Part shown: positions 1 to 13,400 of the stretch, piece by piece
Position numbering within the stretch: position 1 is the first letter of the stretch
Layout of the letters: every line of letters begins with the position of its first letter
Notes under the pieces: model-generated
The model's input: the letters and a program-made list of their open reading frames with translations, nothing else
What the model was told of the DNA's origin: nothing
Databases searched by the model: none
Translations under genes and position numbers: made by a program
Source: Lineus longissimus
Taxonomy: Eukaryota > Nemertea > Pilidiophora > Heteronemertea > Lineidae
Length of the DNA: 64,000 bases
Assembly (NCBI RefSeq): GCF_910592395.1
Contig: NC_088312.1
Coordinates: 18,297,292-18,361,291, forward strand
Reading direction: 5' to 3'

Positions 1-2060
1 TTGGTTCCCCTACTGGTCAAGTTCAAGTAAGTGTCTTCTGGTTGCTCCTTAAAACCCCCGATTGATTTCTGTGGAGACTGGGGTAATAATATGGTATTCC
101 AAAAGCACTTTGAACAGGGAAACAGTGGAAAAGCGCTGAATACATAAGAACTTGATATTATTATCTTATCATCGCATCTTCAGTTCTATCTATTTTATTC
201 TTCTCAAAGAGATTCCAAGGGTTTGTGGCGTGATGGAACATATTTTATGGTGTAGCATAATCCAAGCCATGGGTCCAGCCAGGTCAAGGAACAACTACAT
301 AAGGCCCTAAACCTTCTCATATTACAACATTCAAATATTTGCCAACAAAAATCTGTGAAGTTCCTGTTTATTCTGATACTGCTCTCCAGTTACAACAAAT
401 CACTGAAGGACTGTGATTTACTATAGCCATCTAGTCAGTAGCCTCTTGGCTATATTGATCTGCAAGGAAAAAAAATTATATTGCTGGTCTGTCCACAAGA
501 TTCCCTGATGACTCCGGCACTCGCCTGAAGGATCGATCTGAAGGGCTACTTAGAGGTCAAAATGATAGGATGATGACACCAGTGACCTGGAAACCAGCCA
601 TATAAATCAACCCTGGATCATAATCACTGTAAGACAAGAAGATCAATCATCTGTGGGTAAAACAGGTAAGTGTTGGGTTTGAGATTAATTTGCAGGTCGC
701 AGTGATCACCAATTCTTGTTGCAAGCACCTGTGATGACCACTGCAAACAAGCAAGTTGTTTCGCATTTGACTATAATTGCTGGTTGTAGCGATTGAGAAT
801 GATATAATGATGATGATGCAGTTACCTGGGGTCTGTATTTGGCATGGCAAGACATTTGTGATAAGAGCTTTGTCCTGACTTCATGCTGCCTAGCTAAGGC
901 AAAAGGCAGTACATTTGAAATAGGGATTTGGAACACTTTTTTCTGTCGAAAACGTGAAGAAATCTGTGTTAACCAGTAATCAATTTACAAAGAGTTAGAA
1001 AAAATGTCAGCGCAGATCTTTGGGTCCGCATCCCCCCTGGTAGATGTGGTCAAGGGAAAGGAATCATGACATTTAAAGTTGATACAACTTAACGATCAGT
1101 CTCTGTCTGAAAGGAATTGATCGGGAGGACGAAGGATATTGGAAACAAATAATGACCAAATCTATGGCCATTGGTGACCGTATTTTGCTGGGAGTGGTTG
1201 CTGTAACTGAGTTATCATCACATGACCTGAAGGGGAGATTGGCATAAGTGGTTGAGACGATAACATAAGGTTATTACCACCGTCTAGTTGGCCCTTCATT
1301 GGGGGTGACACTATAGTAAACAAACTTTACTGTTTGCCTGTTTAAAAATGGTGTTGAATAAGTTAAAGACATTCACTGCAATGTTCTTTTGGTCTATGTC
1401 CCCGGGAAAGGTCAGGTAAGAAAAAAAGGCTATCAAAAATAGAAACATGATGATATACAACATAATACAAGACTTTGAAGCCAATTCTTGTCTACACTCT
1501 GTCCTAATGGCATGGATTGAGAGGATATTAAGACATCAGAGTCACATCATGACCAAATTTGTGGCTATTGGTGTCCGTACGCTTGGAGAAAATTGTACCA
1601 CTAACCGAGTTGTCATGCCATGACCAGCATCGCTGATTTGTGTAAGAGGTGGATGGAGTAACGTAAGGAAATTACCATTTCATTTACTGGTGCTCTTGAC
1701 AAGAAATATGGGCCATGTCTCTGATGTGTTTGTGTGGGAACTTGACGCTTCCGGTCTTGTGCAGGTTTTCACTAGGGCGGCATTTACGTGCCGTTCACGT
1801 TGTCACATGTCACGTGTCACTTTCCACGTGAAGACCGAACAACTCATTTCAAAGAGCAGGCTACTACATAGGATTCACAGTATCTCTTCACACCCTCATG
1901 TCATATTTTCACATTCTAATATTAGTGGGCCTACTGGGGACGACGAGGTTAGGGGACATAGTCCCTCTGATACAATTCGACGTCACCATACTTAAAAATC
2001 AATCCACGTCATCAGTACACTATGATTGTGACGAGGTCGCACGAGTGGCAGAGTAGTCTG
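1..2060. other. Gene-free stretch with a diverged direct duplication
   Basis: No open frame here has convincing splice sites or protein-like composition. Two segments, about 1130-1300 and 1520-1695, are diverged direct copies: both carry an 'AATGACCAAAT/CATGACCAAAT' start, a 'GGCYATTGGTG' core and an 'AACRTAAGG..ATTACCA' end. Two isolated GTAAG donor-like sites (about 665 and 1419) were seen but have no supported exon in front of them. Confidence 0.4.
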
Positions 2061-2077
2061 CTCACCATATATCGTTT

Positions 2078-2130
2078 TTAGCTCACCTCTTAGCAGAGGT
2101 GAGCTTATCCCATACCGTGGCGTCCGTCGT

Positions 2131-2171
<41 letters not shown>

Positions 2172-3195
2172 CGTCGTCCGTTAGCAGGGCACGTTTCGTA
2201 ACTGTTAGAGCTATTGAGTTGAAACTTGGTACACATGTACCCTTATGTAATGACACCTTGGAGACCAAGTTTCGGTCCGATTCGTTTCATGGTTTGGCCA
2301 CCAGGGGGCCAAACGTTAAAAGTGAAAATATGCAATATCTCCCTTAATAGTAGTCGGGAAATTTTGAAAAAAATATGGTAGGTACTTCTAGCAAATGTGC
2401 ATCATATATCCTCCGGGTTTTTGATTTGACCTCCTTTTCAAGGTCACAGAGGTCAAATGGTGTAAATTGGCCGTTAGGATGTAACGATGGCACGTTTCTA
2501 AACTGCAATGACTATTGATACCAAATTTGGTACACATTTACCCCTTAGTCAGGTGATCTCAGGGACCGAAGTTTGGTCCAATATGATTCACCACTTGACC
2601 ACCAGGGGGCAAAATCCAAAAACTTTAAAAATGTGATTATTCCTTAACTTCTTGCCAGATTGCCACCAATTTGATATCATGGGTACATCTAACCACCATA
2701 CAGTATATGTCACACAGGTTTTTAATTTGACCTTCTTGTCAAGGTCACAGAGGTCAAATGGCGTAAATTCGCCGTCAGGCCGTAACTATGACACGTTTCT
2801 TAACTGCAATGACTATTGATCACAAATTAAGTACACATGTACCCCTTGGTCAGGTGATCTCAGGTACCGAAGTTTGGTGCGATCTGATTTGCCGTTTGGC
2901 CTCCAGGGAGGGGGCCAAATCCTAAATTCTTCAAAATGCCATTATTCCTAGTAATGACTTGCCCGATTGGCACCAATTTTATATCATAGGTACATCTAAT
3001 TCTAACAACCATTCAATGTGTCACCCGGGTCTTCTTTGATTTGACCTACTTTTCAAGGTCACAGAGGTCGAATGTTATGTAAATTGGCCATTTTGGGGAA
3101 ATTGTAATTGCTTGGACCTACATCAAACCTAACACTACATGACACAATACCATGCTCTTTATCCATCTTTCCTCCACATGAGGTGAGCACAATGG
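2078..3195. mobile_element. Non-coding repeat element with (CGT)n start and three ~300-bp internal units
   Basis: The left end reads AGCTCACCT..AGAGGTGAGCTT, and the right end near 3180 again carries GAGGTGAGCAC followed by a GGCCC motif. After a CGT trinucleotide run (about 2121-2180) the element holds three diverged tandem units of about 300 bp, recognisable by 'CACGTTTC..AACTG' at about 2190, 2491 and 2791, each followed by 'GTACACAT' and 'CCAGGGGG', and separated by 'AAGGTCACAGAGGTCAAATG'. No transposase or reverse transcriptase frame is present, so it is probably non-autonomous or a satellite-bearing relic. I recall similar GAGGTGAGC-ended repeats in lophotrochozoan genomes, but that is memory, not a search. 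Confidence 0.6.
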
Positions 3196-6100
3196 CCCTG
3201 GCCATTTCATTATATAGTTCAATAAGTTGATAACGAATGTTTGTAGTTGATTTTATCGTTTGAATAGCCTTTTTGAAAATGCTTTTTGAATTGAGTTCAA
3301 GAGAAATAGTTTTTGACGCCAATGACGTCGCCAATGGCGGATTTGCACTGGAGTTCGAGTTGATTCTCTTCAAGAATCGATTCGAAGTTGAGAGTGATTT
3401 TTTTAAGCCTAAGTCCATTGAAGATGCTCGTCCTTAAAGAAGGTCGTGAAAGTGACATATATGTGAAACGTGAATCCTAATTCCGCTGTGCTGATAAAAA
3501 AATGTGCATCTCTTCAAAAGCCAAAGCTTAGAACAAGAGAAATGATGTCAACTTCAATGACTTCATTAGCCAGGAAATTTGAATCGCAAACTGATGAACT
3601 TGAGGTTATGATGATAGACATCCGCCCTTACTTTGTTTCAATACAAAAACTTCCTGTCTAGAACTTGAGTTTCTTTTTAAATTTGCCTTCTCCTCAATAT
3701 CCCCCTGACGGCAGTTCATAAAGAAGATCTGCTGCTGACAGTCAGGTGATTTCCATCTTGCCTGCCAGATTAGAATCACACCAAGCAGAATGGGAAAGAT
3801 TAGAATGAAGAGCTTGTGGTGTGTTGACTGCTGATTAGGTTTTGCATGGTTGAGGTAAATCAATCTGATAATATCCACTTGCAAGCTCCATGAGATGAAA
3901 CTTGTTCAGTGTCCTCAATCAGCCCATAACTGTGTGTCAATAGATTGAGGGTAATGATTATTTGTAAGTTGACCAAGTAAATTTAGATATCGAATGACAT
4001 TTAGCTGCCATTTTGTCGTGATTGTTGTACTTTATCAAGCTTTCCTCAATTACATTTGGGATGCCGGGAAAGTGTGTTATGGACCATGATACCTCATACT
4101 GAAATTCATCGATGACACGTGTCTCCTCATATTTGATGGATTGATTACTTTCACCATAGATTTCTCTCTGAATGGTTCCTCTGGGGTTTGGTATCCGGGA
4201 ATCTGTTGATGAGGTCTGAGGCAATTTTGATCGAAAACGTCAACTAATGACTTACTGTTTGACTGGAAGCAATTGTAATTGCAGATTTGAGATCATATCC
4301 CCATATCGACCAAGGCAGTGTTGATTTCATAGGCAAACTTTACAAGTTTCCTGAGACCTGCAATGTATAGTAGAGTGGAACCTCCCTCATCAGAGACTGC
4401 CCAGGTTTTCTATCAGAATTTTCCTTCTCTTAGGCTAGTTGCTGACCATGGCTGGAGGCCAGACTCCCCCAAAGTGTAAAGCAGGACTTGTGTCTAGAAT
4501 ACCCAAAAGTGACTTTCTGCCCTACCACTTGTCAATGTTTTTGATTGATTGGTCATCTTTGCAATGGTCTCTTTCATGAGGAAGATTACCCTTGGGCATG
4601 TTGGGAGGTTCAGCCATATTGAAAAGAATCTTTCACATTGCATCGCATCAGCTTCATCTTCGATATAATACGTACTAGTCTATTTGTATTGGTGGTAAGA
4701 GGAGTGGGGATGGCAGACTCTTTGTAACATTCTTGGGTTTGCTGCTATTAGGTTGATGGATGGGATGGCAATCTTGACATCCTGAAAAAGACCATTCCAA
4801 CCCTCCTATCTGGATATCGGTACCACGTGCTGCTATTGCGACCATCGCTTTCTCAATCTCAGATTCGAGTCTGCTGTCAGATATCAATGCACTTCGGATG
4901 GCAGTCCTGACTCGCATGGAAGAATAATTAGACCTTGGGGACCTTCTTCCATATTTGATAAAAAGGGGTCTCATTCGAAAGCAACTGGCTGTGTGTGGTT
5001 GTCAAGAGTGGCAGAGTCGCTACTGCTTTGAAATGATGTACGTGACTGTCTTGATAGCCCCAGACATGGTTTTAACACTCTCAAAGAATGGGGGCCTTTT
5101 CACAAAATTCACAGTTGGCTTATGTTGGTTTAATTTACTGGGTCGACCACAGGAACCTGCACCAACCTAAAAATCCCAGAGACAAGTAGACACCCAAAGG
5201 AAGCTAACTTCGGGGAAAACGACCCCAGGTCGTGGTTCTCATTACTTGGTAGGGTCTACTGGAGGCCGAGCTTTAATTGTTGTCCGAAGAACTGCTTATT
5301 ATACTTGCATGGCGAGGAAGGCAAGATAAAAGTCTATGTCAAACAGCTTTTGAGCCTCTTCTCAACTGATTGCAGAATCTCCTGAGACAGCTGGTACCCT
5401 CAGTGGACAACCTGACTTCTTGCGTGAGAAGATATAAGGATGCTTACCGTGGGGCTTACCTTCTGGTGCTGCTCACAAATTGATGACACTCCTCACAAGA
5501 TTAGATGAGATGGCCGAGATTTTCTTGCTATTTGCATTTTGTAGACGTTGTGCTTGATCGTAAATACCCCAGTCAGGTTTTGCAATCTCATTTGATGGCG
5601 TTTGTTTTTTCTTATGAAAGCATTTCTTTGTTGATCAAATTTATTTGACATGACTGCCTAAACATGCCAGCTTACTGGCAGCGAACATCAATATGCACAA
5701 CAACGGTAGAGCGGCATATGCCTGATATAAACATCTTTATCATGTTTATGGATTCTCTTGACTGAAGTAAATTTGACAAAATTACCTCTTTAAGCCACAG
5801 TTTTCATGCTGAATTTGCCTTCATCAGGTTTGCCGAAACGCATTCAGAGGGAAATGTCTTGATTTTATGTCGGTTGTCCCCGATAGCTTGGTAGGGTAGC
5901 TAGCATCAATGCCCATGATGGGAGGTCGAAGGTTTGAGGCTTGGAGGTATTTTGTGAGATGTAGCCGGTTGGTAAGCCACCAGCTTGCCAAATGTAGGGT
6001 ATAACCAAATTGCCTTCTCGTTAGGTGCCTCAGGCATTAGGTAGAGGGGTTTGGAATTAATGAGTCTATCCCGAGACAGATCTGGCTGCCCCTTTCATTG

Positions 6101-6350
6101 TGGTAGACACTATTATAAACTAAGTAAACTAGCCATCCTTCCCTTTCCTTCCTCTTTACAGCAAAGGGTTTGTCAATGACAGAATAGCATCTCCTGCATC
6201 AAAGTCTTTATTTTCAAATAATCGATACATGCTCACTGTAACCTTTCTGAAACTACTGAAACAGGACAGCATCAATAAACCTTCCTTTGAAGTGCTAAGT
6301 AGGGTTGAAATCTCGTTAGATGGGTTCTTATTCAAGTTAATTGGCAAAAG
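3196..6350. other. Intergenic stretch with weak minus-strand coding-like tracts
   Basis: No gene can be assembled. On the minus strand a tract at about 5490-5620 reads in a protein-like way (core 'DWGIYDQAQRLQNANSKK') and ends at a GTGAGC donor-like site, but flanking frames are broken by stops. Further minus-strand tracts at 3680-3884, 3958-4224 and 4675-4974 also lack matching splice sites. On the plus strand a frame opens after a TTTACAG acceptor at 6161 and runs to about 6380. These could be a decayed retroelement or unrelated chance frames. Confidence 0.3.
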
Positions 6351-6432
6351 ATGCTTAAAGAGATTCTATAGGCAGCAGCTGAGTAGGTAAGATAGCGTTA
6401 CACAAAGTCCCCAAAAGGGGTCTCTCGCCTCT
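6351..6432. repeat. Copy of the AAAGGGACTAT repeat family (partial)
   Basis: This segment contains 'TATAGGCAGCAGCTGAGTAG', 'GTAAGATAGCGTTACACAAA' and 'GGGGTCTCTCGCCTCTCA', which recur in other copies of the family in this window (18.9, 25.7, 27.5, 42.8 and 50.5 kb). Confidence 0.6.
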
Positions 6433-8500
6433 CACAGTACGTCGAAAAAAATTCACCCTTGTACAAGGAATATATTTAGTGATGTATCTAACTTTTGCAT
6501 ATAAGCCATATTTTTGCAAATAATCATGCCAAAAATAAGCACTTTAAAGCCATTTTTGTGCAAGGAAGGGCCGTTCTTAAGACAACATTTTCACATGCAT
6601 GGAAAGACTTTTGCTCTTGGCCTACACATCCTTCATTTGTCCCTAATAGTTGGATGGAGGATTTTCTTGAGAAAGGAAAGGATGTCGTCGTCTGTGTCAT
6701 TTGGGAGAGTTGAACGGGGGCATAAATTGCAAGAAAAAACTTGTCAATTTCTCTCAAGATAATCTATTCATGACCCTTCCAACCTTTCTTCATCATTCGT
6801 CAGTCCGGCATCAGTTAGGCCTTGTTTCTTTTGATGCCGAAGAGGCTGTCTTGATGTTTGTTATCTTGTCCTCGAAGCAAAAGAAGGTATGATTGGTTTG
6901 CTGACATTCATCATGTACTTGGGAATGATGGCAGTCACAAAAAGACAATAAATTACGTAATTATCGCTGATGAGACCGTTACACAGCCGGATGACAATGG
7001 ATGATGTGGTGATATCGCTTTTGTTGGTTTGCTGAAAGTCATTGTGAGCTTGGGGATAATGACAGTCGTGAAAAGGCAAAAATTCCTAATCATCATTGAT
7101 AAACCCAGTACACAGCCGGATGATATGGTGATATTGCCGGTGAAAATATACTGTTCGCTCATCATGCGAAGACAATGAACAAGACTTAATGAAATATGCC
7201 GGATATTTTCCTGTAGTAGGAGGCACTTGTCGATTTCATCTGATGCATTGAATGGCAGGAACGGAAAAATCTGAGACAGACTTGTAGAAAGCAAGGGGGA
7301 CAGGGGACCAATTTGCCCCTAGAAGTCACTGAAAATATGCTTTAGAGAATGATTTTGGCTGAGGGGGCCTTCCCCCATGTCGAACTGAAAGCACAATGGC
7401 CCCTTGCCACTTCACTTGATACCTGGTGCTAAATGCCTGGTTTGTGGCAGATCATTTTCCTTCATCAACACATCTTATTGTATACCCTGGTATGTTATTG
7501 ATCAGGTATCATCTGGTATTGACGGTGATTCGGTGTGGCGAAGTAGAGAAATTTGGATATTTGAACATGGGAGCCATCTATCAGTTGAACAAAGAACTGA
7601 ATCCAAAGTAACAGAAGGATAATGAAATATACTGAGTGGTGACAGAGGCAGGTGATAACGTGAGATGAGCAGGCACGAATCCAAGGGGGGGGGGGGGGAC
7701 TAGGGGTGTAGCTAGCTTTTTGGTCTTTGGGTGGGCTATGTTGGGGTGGTGGGGGGCAAAAGGACACTTTTAAAAATTGTTCAGCAAGAACAAATTTTTG
7801 CTGGCTTCTGGGGATCTGCTCCCCTTCCCCCCTAATTAACATGAAATCTTTGAAATTCTGGAACACACCATGATTTTTGATGAGATATGCAATGCACCCC
7901 CCCCCCCCTCTTTTTCTGGCTCCTGGCTCCGCCTCTAGTGAGGTCAACGGTTCTTTCCTTCTCCATGTCCATGTTCTCTCTGTTACTGTCTCTCTGTATT
8001 GCTCCTGAAAAATTCAGATCAATAATCAGATGTTTAAACTCTCAGGTCAATTTCAGCTTTAGTATCATACACTTATCTCAGTTGATATTTTATCATTCCT
8101 TCTGCCAACACACCCAATTGATATCGGCGATCAATATATCGTAGGCTCTAAACACAACAGGATGTAATGCACATTCTTCAATATTGAACTTCTGAAAATT
8201 CCTTGTGTTCTTGCTTTCATTGTTGATTGTGTACAATGTGAGATACGATTTGGGAACAACCACATAGCCTTTTCCAGTGATGCATTCGTATTCAGATTGA
8301 AAGCCTGTTTATTTTTTCTAGTACATGTAGTAATGCATTATAAGAGTTTTCAGATTGAAACCCTGGGAGTTTGCATTGTGAATATAATCAGTTTTGAAAT
8401 ATTTACAAATAGGGGACTTTCTGATTCGCAATCAATGCTTTCAATTTTGGAAAGTGTCGTTGAAGATATTTTGGCAAGATACTAGGAGGAACATACACAA
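6433..8500. other. Gene-free stretch with homopolymer runs
   Basis: It holds a G run at about 7685-7699 and a C run at about 7897-7907, which keep long low-complexity frames open by chance. Around 6890-7110 there are two diverged copies of a segment containing 'CTGAMAGTCATTGTGAGCTTGGG'-like sequence and 'ACACAGCCGGATGA', about 125 bp apart. No supported gene is visible. Confidence 0.4.
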
Positions 8501-8525
8501 GCTCAGCATGTTCTGTGTTTGTCAG

Positions 8526-8634
8526 CAAAACCGTGTTGCACCCTCGCAGCAAAATGCATCATCACTGGAAGACAAGGATGAGGATTTTGAAGATATTATT
8601 GAGGATATGAGACACCAGTGCTTGGAATGCTGCG
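8526..8634 (+). CDS. Isolated candidate internal exon, unknown gene
   Basis: A 109-nt open stretch is bounded by a pyrimidine-rich acceptor (TTCTGTGTTTGTCAG) and a donor GTAGGC. It would encode about 36 residues with an acidic core 'LEDKDEDFEDIIEDMRHQ' followed by 'CLECCG'. Composition is more protein-like than the surrounding frames. I found no partner exon with matching phase on either side, so it could be a single exon in a gene whose other exons I missed, or chance. Confidence 0.25.
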
Positions 8635-8649
8635 GTAGGCGTTCATGAG

Positions 8650-9175
8650 TTTAGCCTCTGTATCAGTAATGTTTGGTCTTGCATTTGGTGACGTATCTGT
8701 TTGGCCTAGCTTGGCTAAATGTGACACCCTTGTGACTTTTTCTGTTGAGTTCATGAATTTGGATTATGTTGACCCCAGGCTTTGCTGAAGATGCTGCCCT
8801 TTTGATGACCTTCTGGGAGGAGTTCGCTTTAGCTTTGGTATCAGTGATGCTCAACTCTGCTTTTGCTGAAGGTTTAAGCCTTGCTTTTGATGACTTTCTG
8901 CGGGGAAGAGTTAACTTTAGCTTTGGTATCAGTGATGTTGACCCCTGGCTTTCCTGAAGGTTCCAGCCTTGCTTTTGGTGACATTCTGCATGGGAGGAGT
9001 TGACTTCAACTTTGGTATCAGTGGTTTTCAGTTCATGACTCGAGCTTTTGTGTGTTTGGGATGAAGGTGCACTATTGCTGTTGTTGTTGAAAGGCTTTCT
9101 GTTAAAACTCTAGGTGTACATCAGTTGGCTTCTGGTATCAGTTTAGTATCGCTAAAGTTCTGCTTTTGGTGACAT
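8650..9175. repeat. Diverged ~88-bp tandem repeat
   Basis: The phrase 'CTTTGGTATCAGTG' returns at about 8832, 8920 and 9009, spaced 88-89 bp, together with 'GCTTTTGNTGA' and 'GTTGACCCC..GGCTTT..CTGAAG'. Weaker units extend on both sides (about 8660 and 9110). Five to six copies in total, strongly diverged. Confidence 0.65.
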
Positions 9176-10000
9176 TTGTTCTGGTAGCAGTGGCAGATTT
9201 CCAGGGGGTTGCGAATAAGCTGCCCCTTTTCAACGGAGAGAAACGATTTTTCAGGGTGCTGGCCCAAGAAACAAAGAATTGATTCTGATTTTAGCCCTCG
9301 GATTTCTGAATTTTTCTACAGTAGGATCGAGGGGATCCATCACGATCGTACCTGCGGTGCTGTTTGAGTGAACCTGTGCCCCCTTTCCCAAATCTTTGGA
9401 TGTGCCACTGTCAGTGGTAGTCAAGACATGCCAGTGGCAACCTTTCCTTCAGAAGGAAACCTGACAATTAAAATGTCACTTTACAGATTTTAGTTGTCAA
9501 AATCCATTAGTAAATGAAAAAAGTTAAAACTGGTTTTCATTTGTTAATTGGGTAGGCTATAATTAATTGATTCCGCTTAGCTCGGTAAGCTCAGCATACT
9601 CCTGTCATGTACAGATGTTTACACGGCAAAAGCAATCTTGGTACGATTCTATCGATGTGGCTGCAGTGAGTCTCACACTACCAAGAATGAATAGATTGCC
9701 CTACCATTACCAGGAATGACTATGTGACTAATCATTGCAGTCTCCATGGTGTTCGAAGATAGCTAGCATTTACGTTTCTGAGAAAAGAGTAAGAAAGGGA
9801 AGCGGGGGAATGATTCTACTAGCATATTTTGTTGATGTTGCTCTGTAGTGTGATCTGGATCACGTTCATGTTGGGCTGAGTAGTTGACCATTGCAGAGGA
9901 ATCGTATGTGACAGCAACAATCTCTATGGTGGTCGACATATTATGAAATGCTTATAGCAACAGATGTTGCTGATGATTACACATAGAGATTGAAGGATTT
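9176..10000. other. Gene-free stretch
   Basis: Only short chance frames are seen. The last 150 bp lead into the tandem array at 10.0 kb. Confidence 0.4.
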
Positions 10001-10455
10001 GTGGCGTGCTTGGTCAGTGCTGCCTTTGACCATAACACATTGAGATTGAAAGGATTTGTGGCGTGCTTGTTCAGTGCTGCCTTTGACCATAAGACACAGA
10101 GATTGAAAGGATTTGTGGCGTGCTTGGTCAGTGCTACTTTTGATCATAACACATGGAGATTGAAAGGATTTGTGGCGTGCTTGGTCAGTGCTGCTTTTGA
10201 TCATAACACATGGAGATTGAAAGGATTTGTTGCGTGCTTGGTCAGTGCTGCTTTTGATCATAACACATGGAGATTGAAAGGATTTGTTGCGTGCGTGGTC
10301 AGTGCTGCTTTTGATCATAACACATGGAGATTGAAAGGATTTTTGGCATGCTTCGTCAGTGCTGTTTTTGATCATATGACAGAGATTGAAAGGATTTGTG
10401 GTGTTCTTGGTCAGTGCTGCTTTTGATCATAACACATGGAAATTGAAAGGATTTG
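9985..10455. repeat. 57-bp tandem repeat, about 8 copies
   Basis: The unit is recognised by 'GAGATTGAAAGGATTTGTGG', 'CGTGCTTGGTCAGTGCTGC' and 'TTTTGATCATAACACATG'. The period is 57 bp, a multiple of three, so one frame on each strand stays open across the array (10001-10426 on plus, 9977-10375 on minus), giving 19-residue peptide repeats. I see no promoter, splice site or other sign that it is translated. Confidence 0.85.
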
Positions 10456-13400
10456 TCATTCATTTCAAAAGAAACGGAATTCAACTCTTGTTTCTCTATT
10501 TCATAATGGTTGTTATAGAGGTTGTTTTTTGAGCTGTCTATTTTGGTCACAATTGCTGTGATTTCGAAATCTCAGTTCATACTGCAGTTTGCTTCATAAT
10601 AGCCATGTTCATAATAGCCAAGAATATTCAACGAGGGCTGACTGCAATCTGGGCATCAGCATCAGCTAAAATTAGAAGTAGTCATTGGCTTCTTGGAGAG
10701 AGGGGCCCCCCGAAAAACCTTTGCTGTCCAACAAAAAAGGGGCAGTAGCGATTGCCTAATGCGCCCCCTAAATTCACCCCTGTGTTCATATCGTAGCTCT
10801 TTTGGCTGTAACGTATTCATGTACATGTATTGGAAACTAATAGTATCTCTATGTGTAGCTATTCTAGAATCCTATAGCATATGAGGGTATTAGCATATTG
10901 ATTTCTCTGAGCGTGTCTGCTTGAACAGTCAGAAAGGGACATTCGTTTGGCTTAAAGAATCTGGTAACCGGATTTGGTGCTACATTATCTGATTGCTTTT
11001 ATCTTTTATCGATGGTTGTTTCATGGTTTTGTCCATTGGATTATGAACCTGGGCTTCATGAAAGCGCACTCAATTTTACTCGGTAGTCGTATCAATCTGT
11101 CTCCCAGAGCTGCAGGTAGGCATCTCAGAGCGGTATTTAACTTTTTGGTCCCGGAGGGGGGAAATATGATCTCTTAGCCAAATTTACCATTACAAAACCT
11201 CTGCTAATTAATTTGTTCAGGTAAAGAATAAAACCGCGCTGCTACCGATATTTGCCAGTTGCACCGTTAGCTTCTGTTAATGCACAATTTCCTTTCACTT
11301 TTCAACAAACTTGCCAACTATTTACTTGGTTTACTACACTTCTTTGTGAAGACTTGTCTACTACAAGAGGTAAATGCCAAAAGTTGAGTTGCCTGTAAAA
11401 AAACATTTCATCAATGCTGTTAGCAAATGGAACTGCCGTAACTGGTTTTTCTCTCTCGGGTGAATGAACTTGTTGAAGCGTACAACAGTTCAGAACCTCA
11501 GAAATTATAGGTGATGTTGTTACCAATGCATCATACTGACAGCCTTGCCTTGCAGAAATCCCGAGCACTGATTTTTTAAAAAGTAACATTGCCCATAATG
11601 AACTGAACGATGGCCAGCCTGAAGTAAGGTGTTAAGAAAATGTGTTCGCATGGTTACCTTATAACAATTTCATACTCCTGAGAAAATATCGCTGAGGTAG
11701 TATATTGAGCCAGTCGACCATGGTCAGTTCCCCAATCTACATTTTCCTGTTAAATACATTGATTGCGGATGGGCTGTGTTAAGATTAGTGCAATCAACAC
11801 TAGATTCTTGAGGCAAAGTTTATGGTGATTTCTTGAAAGATTATTAATCCATGGTTCGCCAAGGTTAACATATCTGTGTCAATTGTCTTCGATTCCTTGT
11901 ACTTAGCAATGCAATTAACACAGGTGGCCCGCTGATGATAAAATCCCAGGGAATAGTCCATGCAGTTCTATTAGCAGATTTTGTTTATACTGTCTATCAT
12001 GGCTGTAGATTTTCAATACTGTTCATGAAATGGAGATTCCTGTTCTTGCATATCAGTTTCTGCAAGAAAAGAAAGTCAGATGTTAAAAATGTAGCCTTGT
12101 GCTATTGCTATCAGTATTCCCTGTAGAGTAAATCAGTTGTCCGGTGTAGCCTTCGAACGTGTTTCGATTTGGATAGCTTGTTCTTCTTGATAAAATGGAT
12201 CTGGAGTTTCCATTCAAAGTGGGTAAGGATGAGTTTACTTTGAATTTCTCTGAGAGGTGTTAGGATGATTTTGACTAACTTCTTGGCCCAGTTGTCCATG
12301 ACGAGTGTTGTCACTAACGCTGGTGTTAACCTTAGTTGATGTTAAGTCTAAGATCTTAACTGAAAGAGATAACTCCAAGTTAAGTTAATGCCAGCATCAG
12401 TGATATAATTTCTTTTGAACAACTGGGCCCAGTAGGCCTACTGTGGTAGCTCCCAGTAGGATCACTCCTGATGACATGTGTAGAGCATTCTTTTAGAGCA
12501 AAAAATGTGTGACAGTATGTTTTTGCTGACAGCAAAGTGTGACCCACACGCAGGGCAAATAGACCCCTATCTTTCCGGGCAAATAGAGCCCCCATCTTTC
12601 AGTCAAGCCCCACAGTAATGTTACAGAGACCTGCTCTGTAATATTATGATATTGGGTGTGTAGTTCCCACGTTCTTATGTCAAGTCAACAACATTAGGCC
12701 TCCCAGTAGTCCTCGTATATACAAAGTGTACACGTGCATACATACATTCTCAAGGCCTAATGTATAAGTACAGCATAGGCCTAGCCAGATAATGTCATTA
12801 ATTATTACGCTTTGACCATTTGTTTGTGAGCAGTTGCTAGGCGATCTAATAATATATGTACGTGTACTTTAACATGTTTAAGACAGTTCTGGAATAGCTG
12901 TCCAAGTGGAAGGTACGGATTTCCGGCTCGATACAGATAGTCCGACTCATCATCAATCCAAGTTCTTGTTATCAATAAACTAGAGGCTGTTCACTCCTGC
13001 TGCATTGTTAGTTCGTCCCAAATCTTCCATCGGTCTGGGAAAGGACAAGAACTCGTCTTAGTTTGAAGGTGGAGCAGTGCAGCTCACTTCAACAGTAAGC
13101 CCATGCACATACTTCAAAAGAAAAGAAGCGAGTTGCAGCGATAAAAATAACTCATTTGTGTGGCTGTTTTGTCACCTCTAAATGATATGGCTACTGCCTA
13201 CCCAGTGCTAGATATTCCTTGGATGGGTTGGCTACCCTGGATGCTAACGGTGCTTCCAGCCATGACATCATCACTCCATTGGTTTATATTTATGTGACAC
13301 TTTGGTGAGTTATATTATGCCTGGGTTCCAAGGGTAATAAAAGACAACATACTTATAATTCACTGATGTATCAACAAATTCCATTATGCTTCTGTCGGCG

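Noticed and set aside
6162-6380. Plus-strand open stretch after a TTTACAG acceptor (KGFVNDRIASPASK...)
   Set aside because: It runs into a repeat copy, has no partner exon, and the opposite strand is equally open; could not decide that it codes.
7495-7947. 150-codon minus-strand frame
   Set aside because: It is held open by G and C homopolymer runs that encode proline or glycine tracts; no protein-like content outside them.
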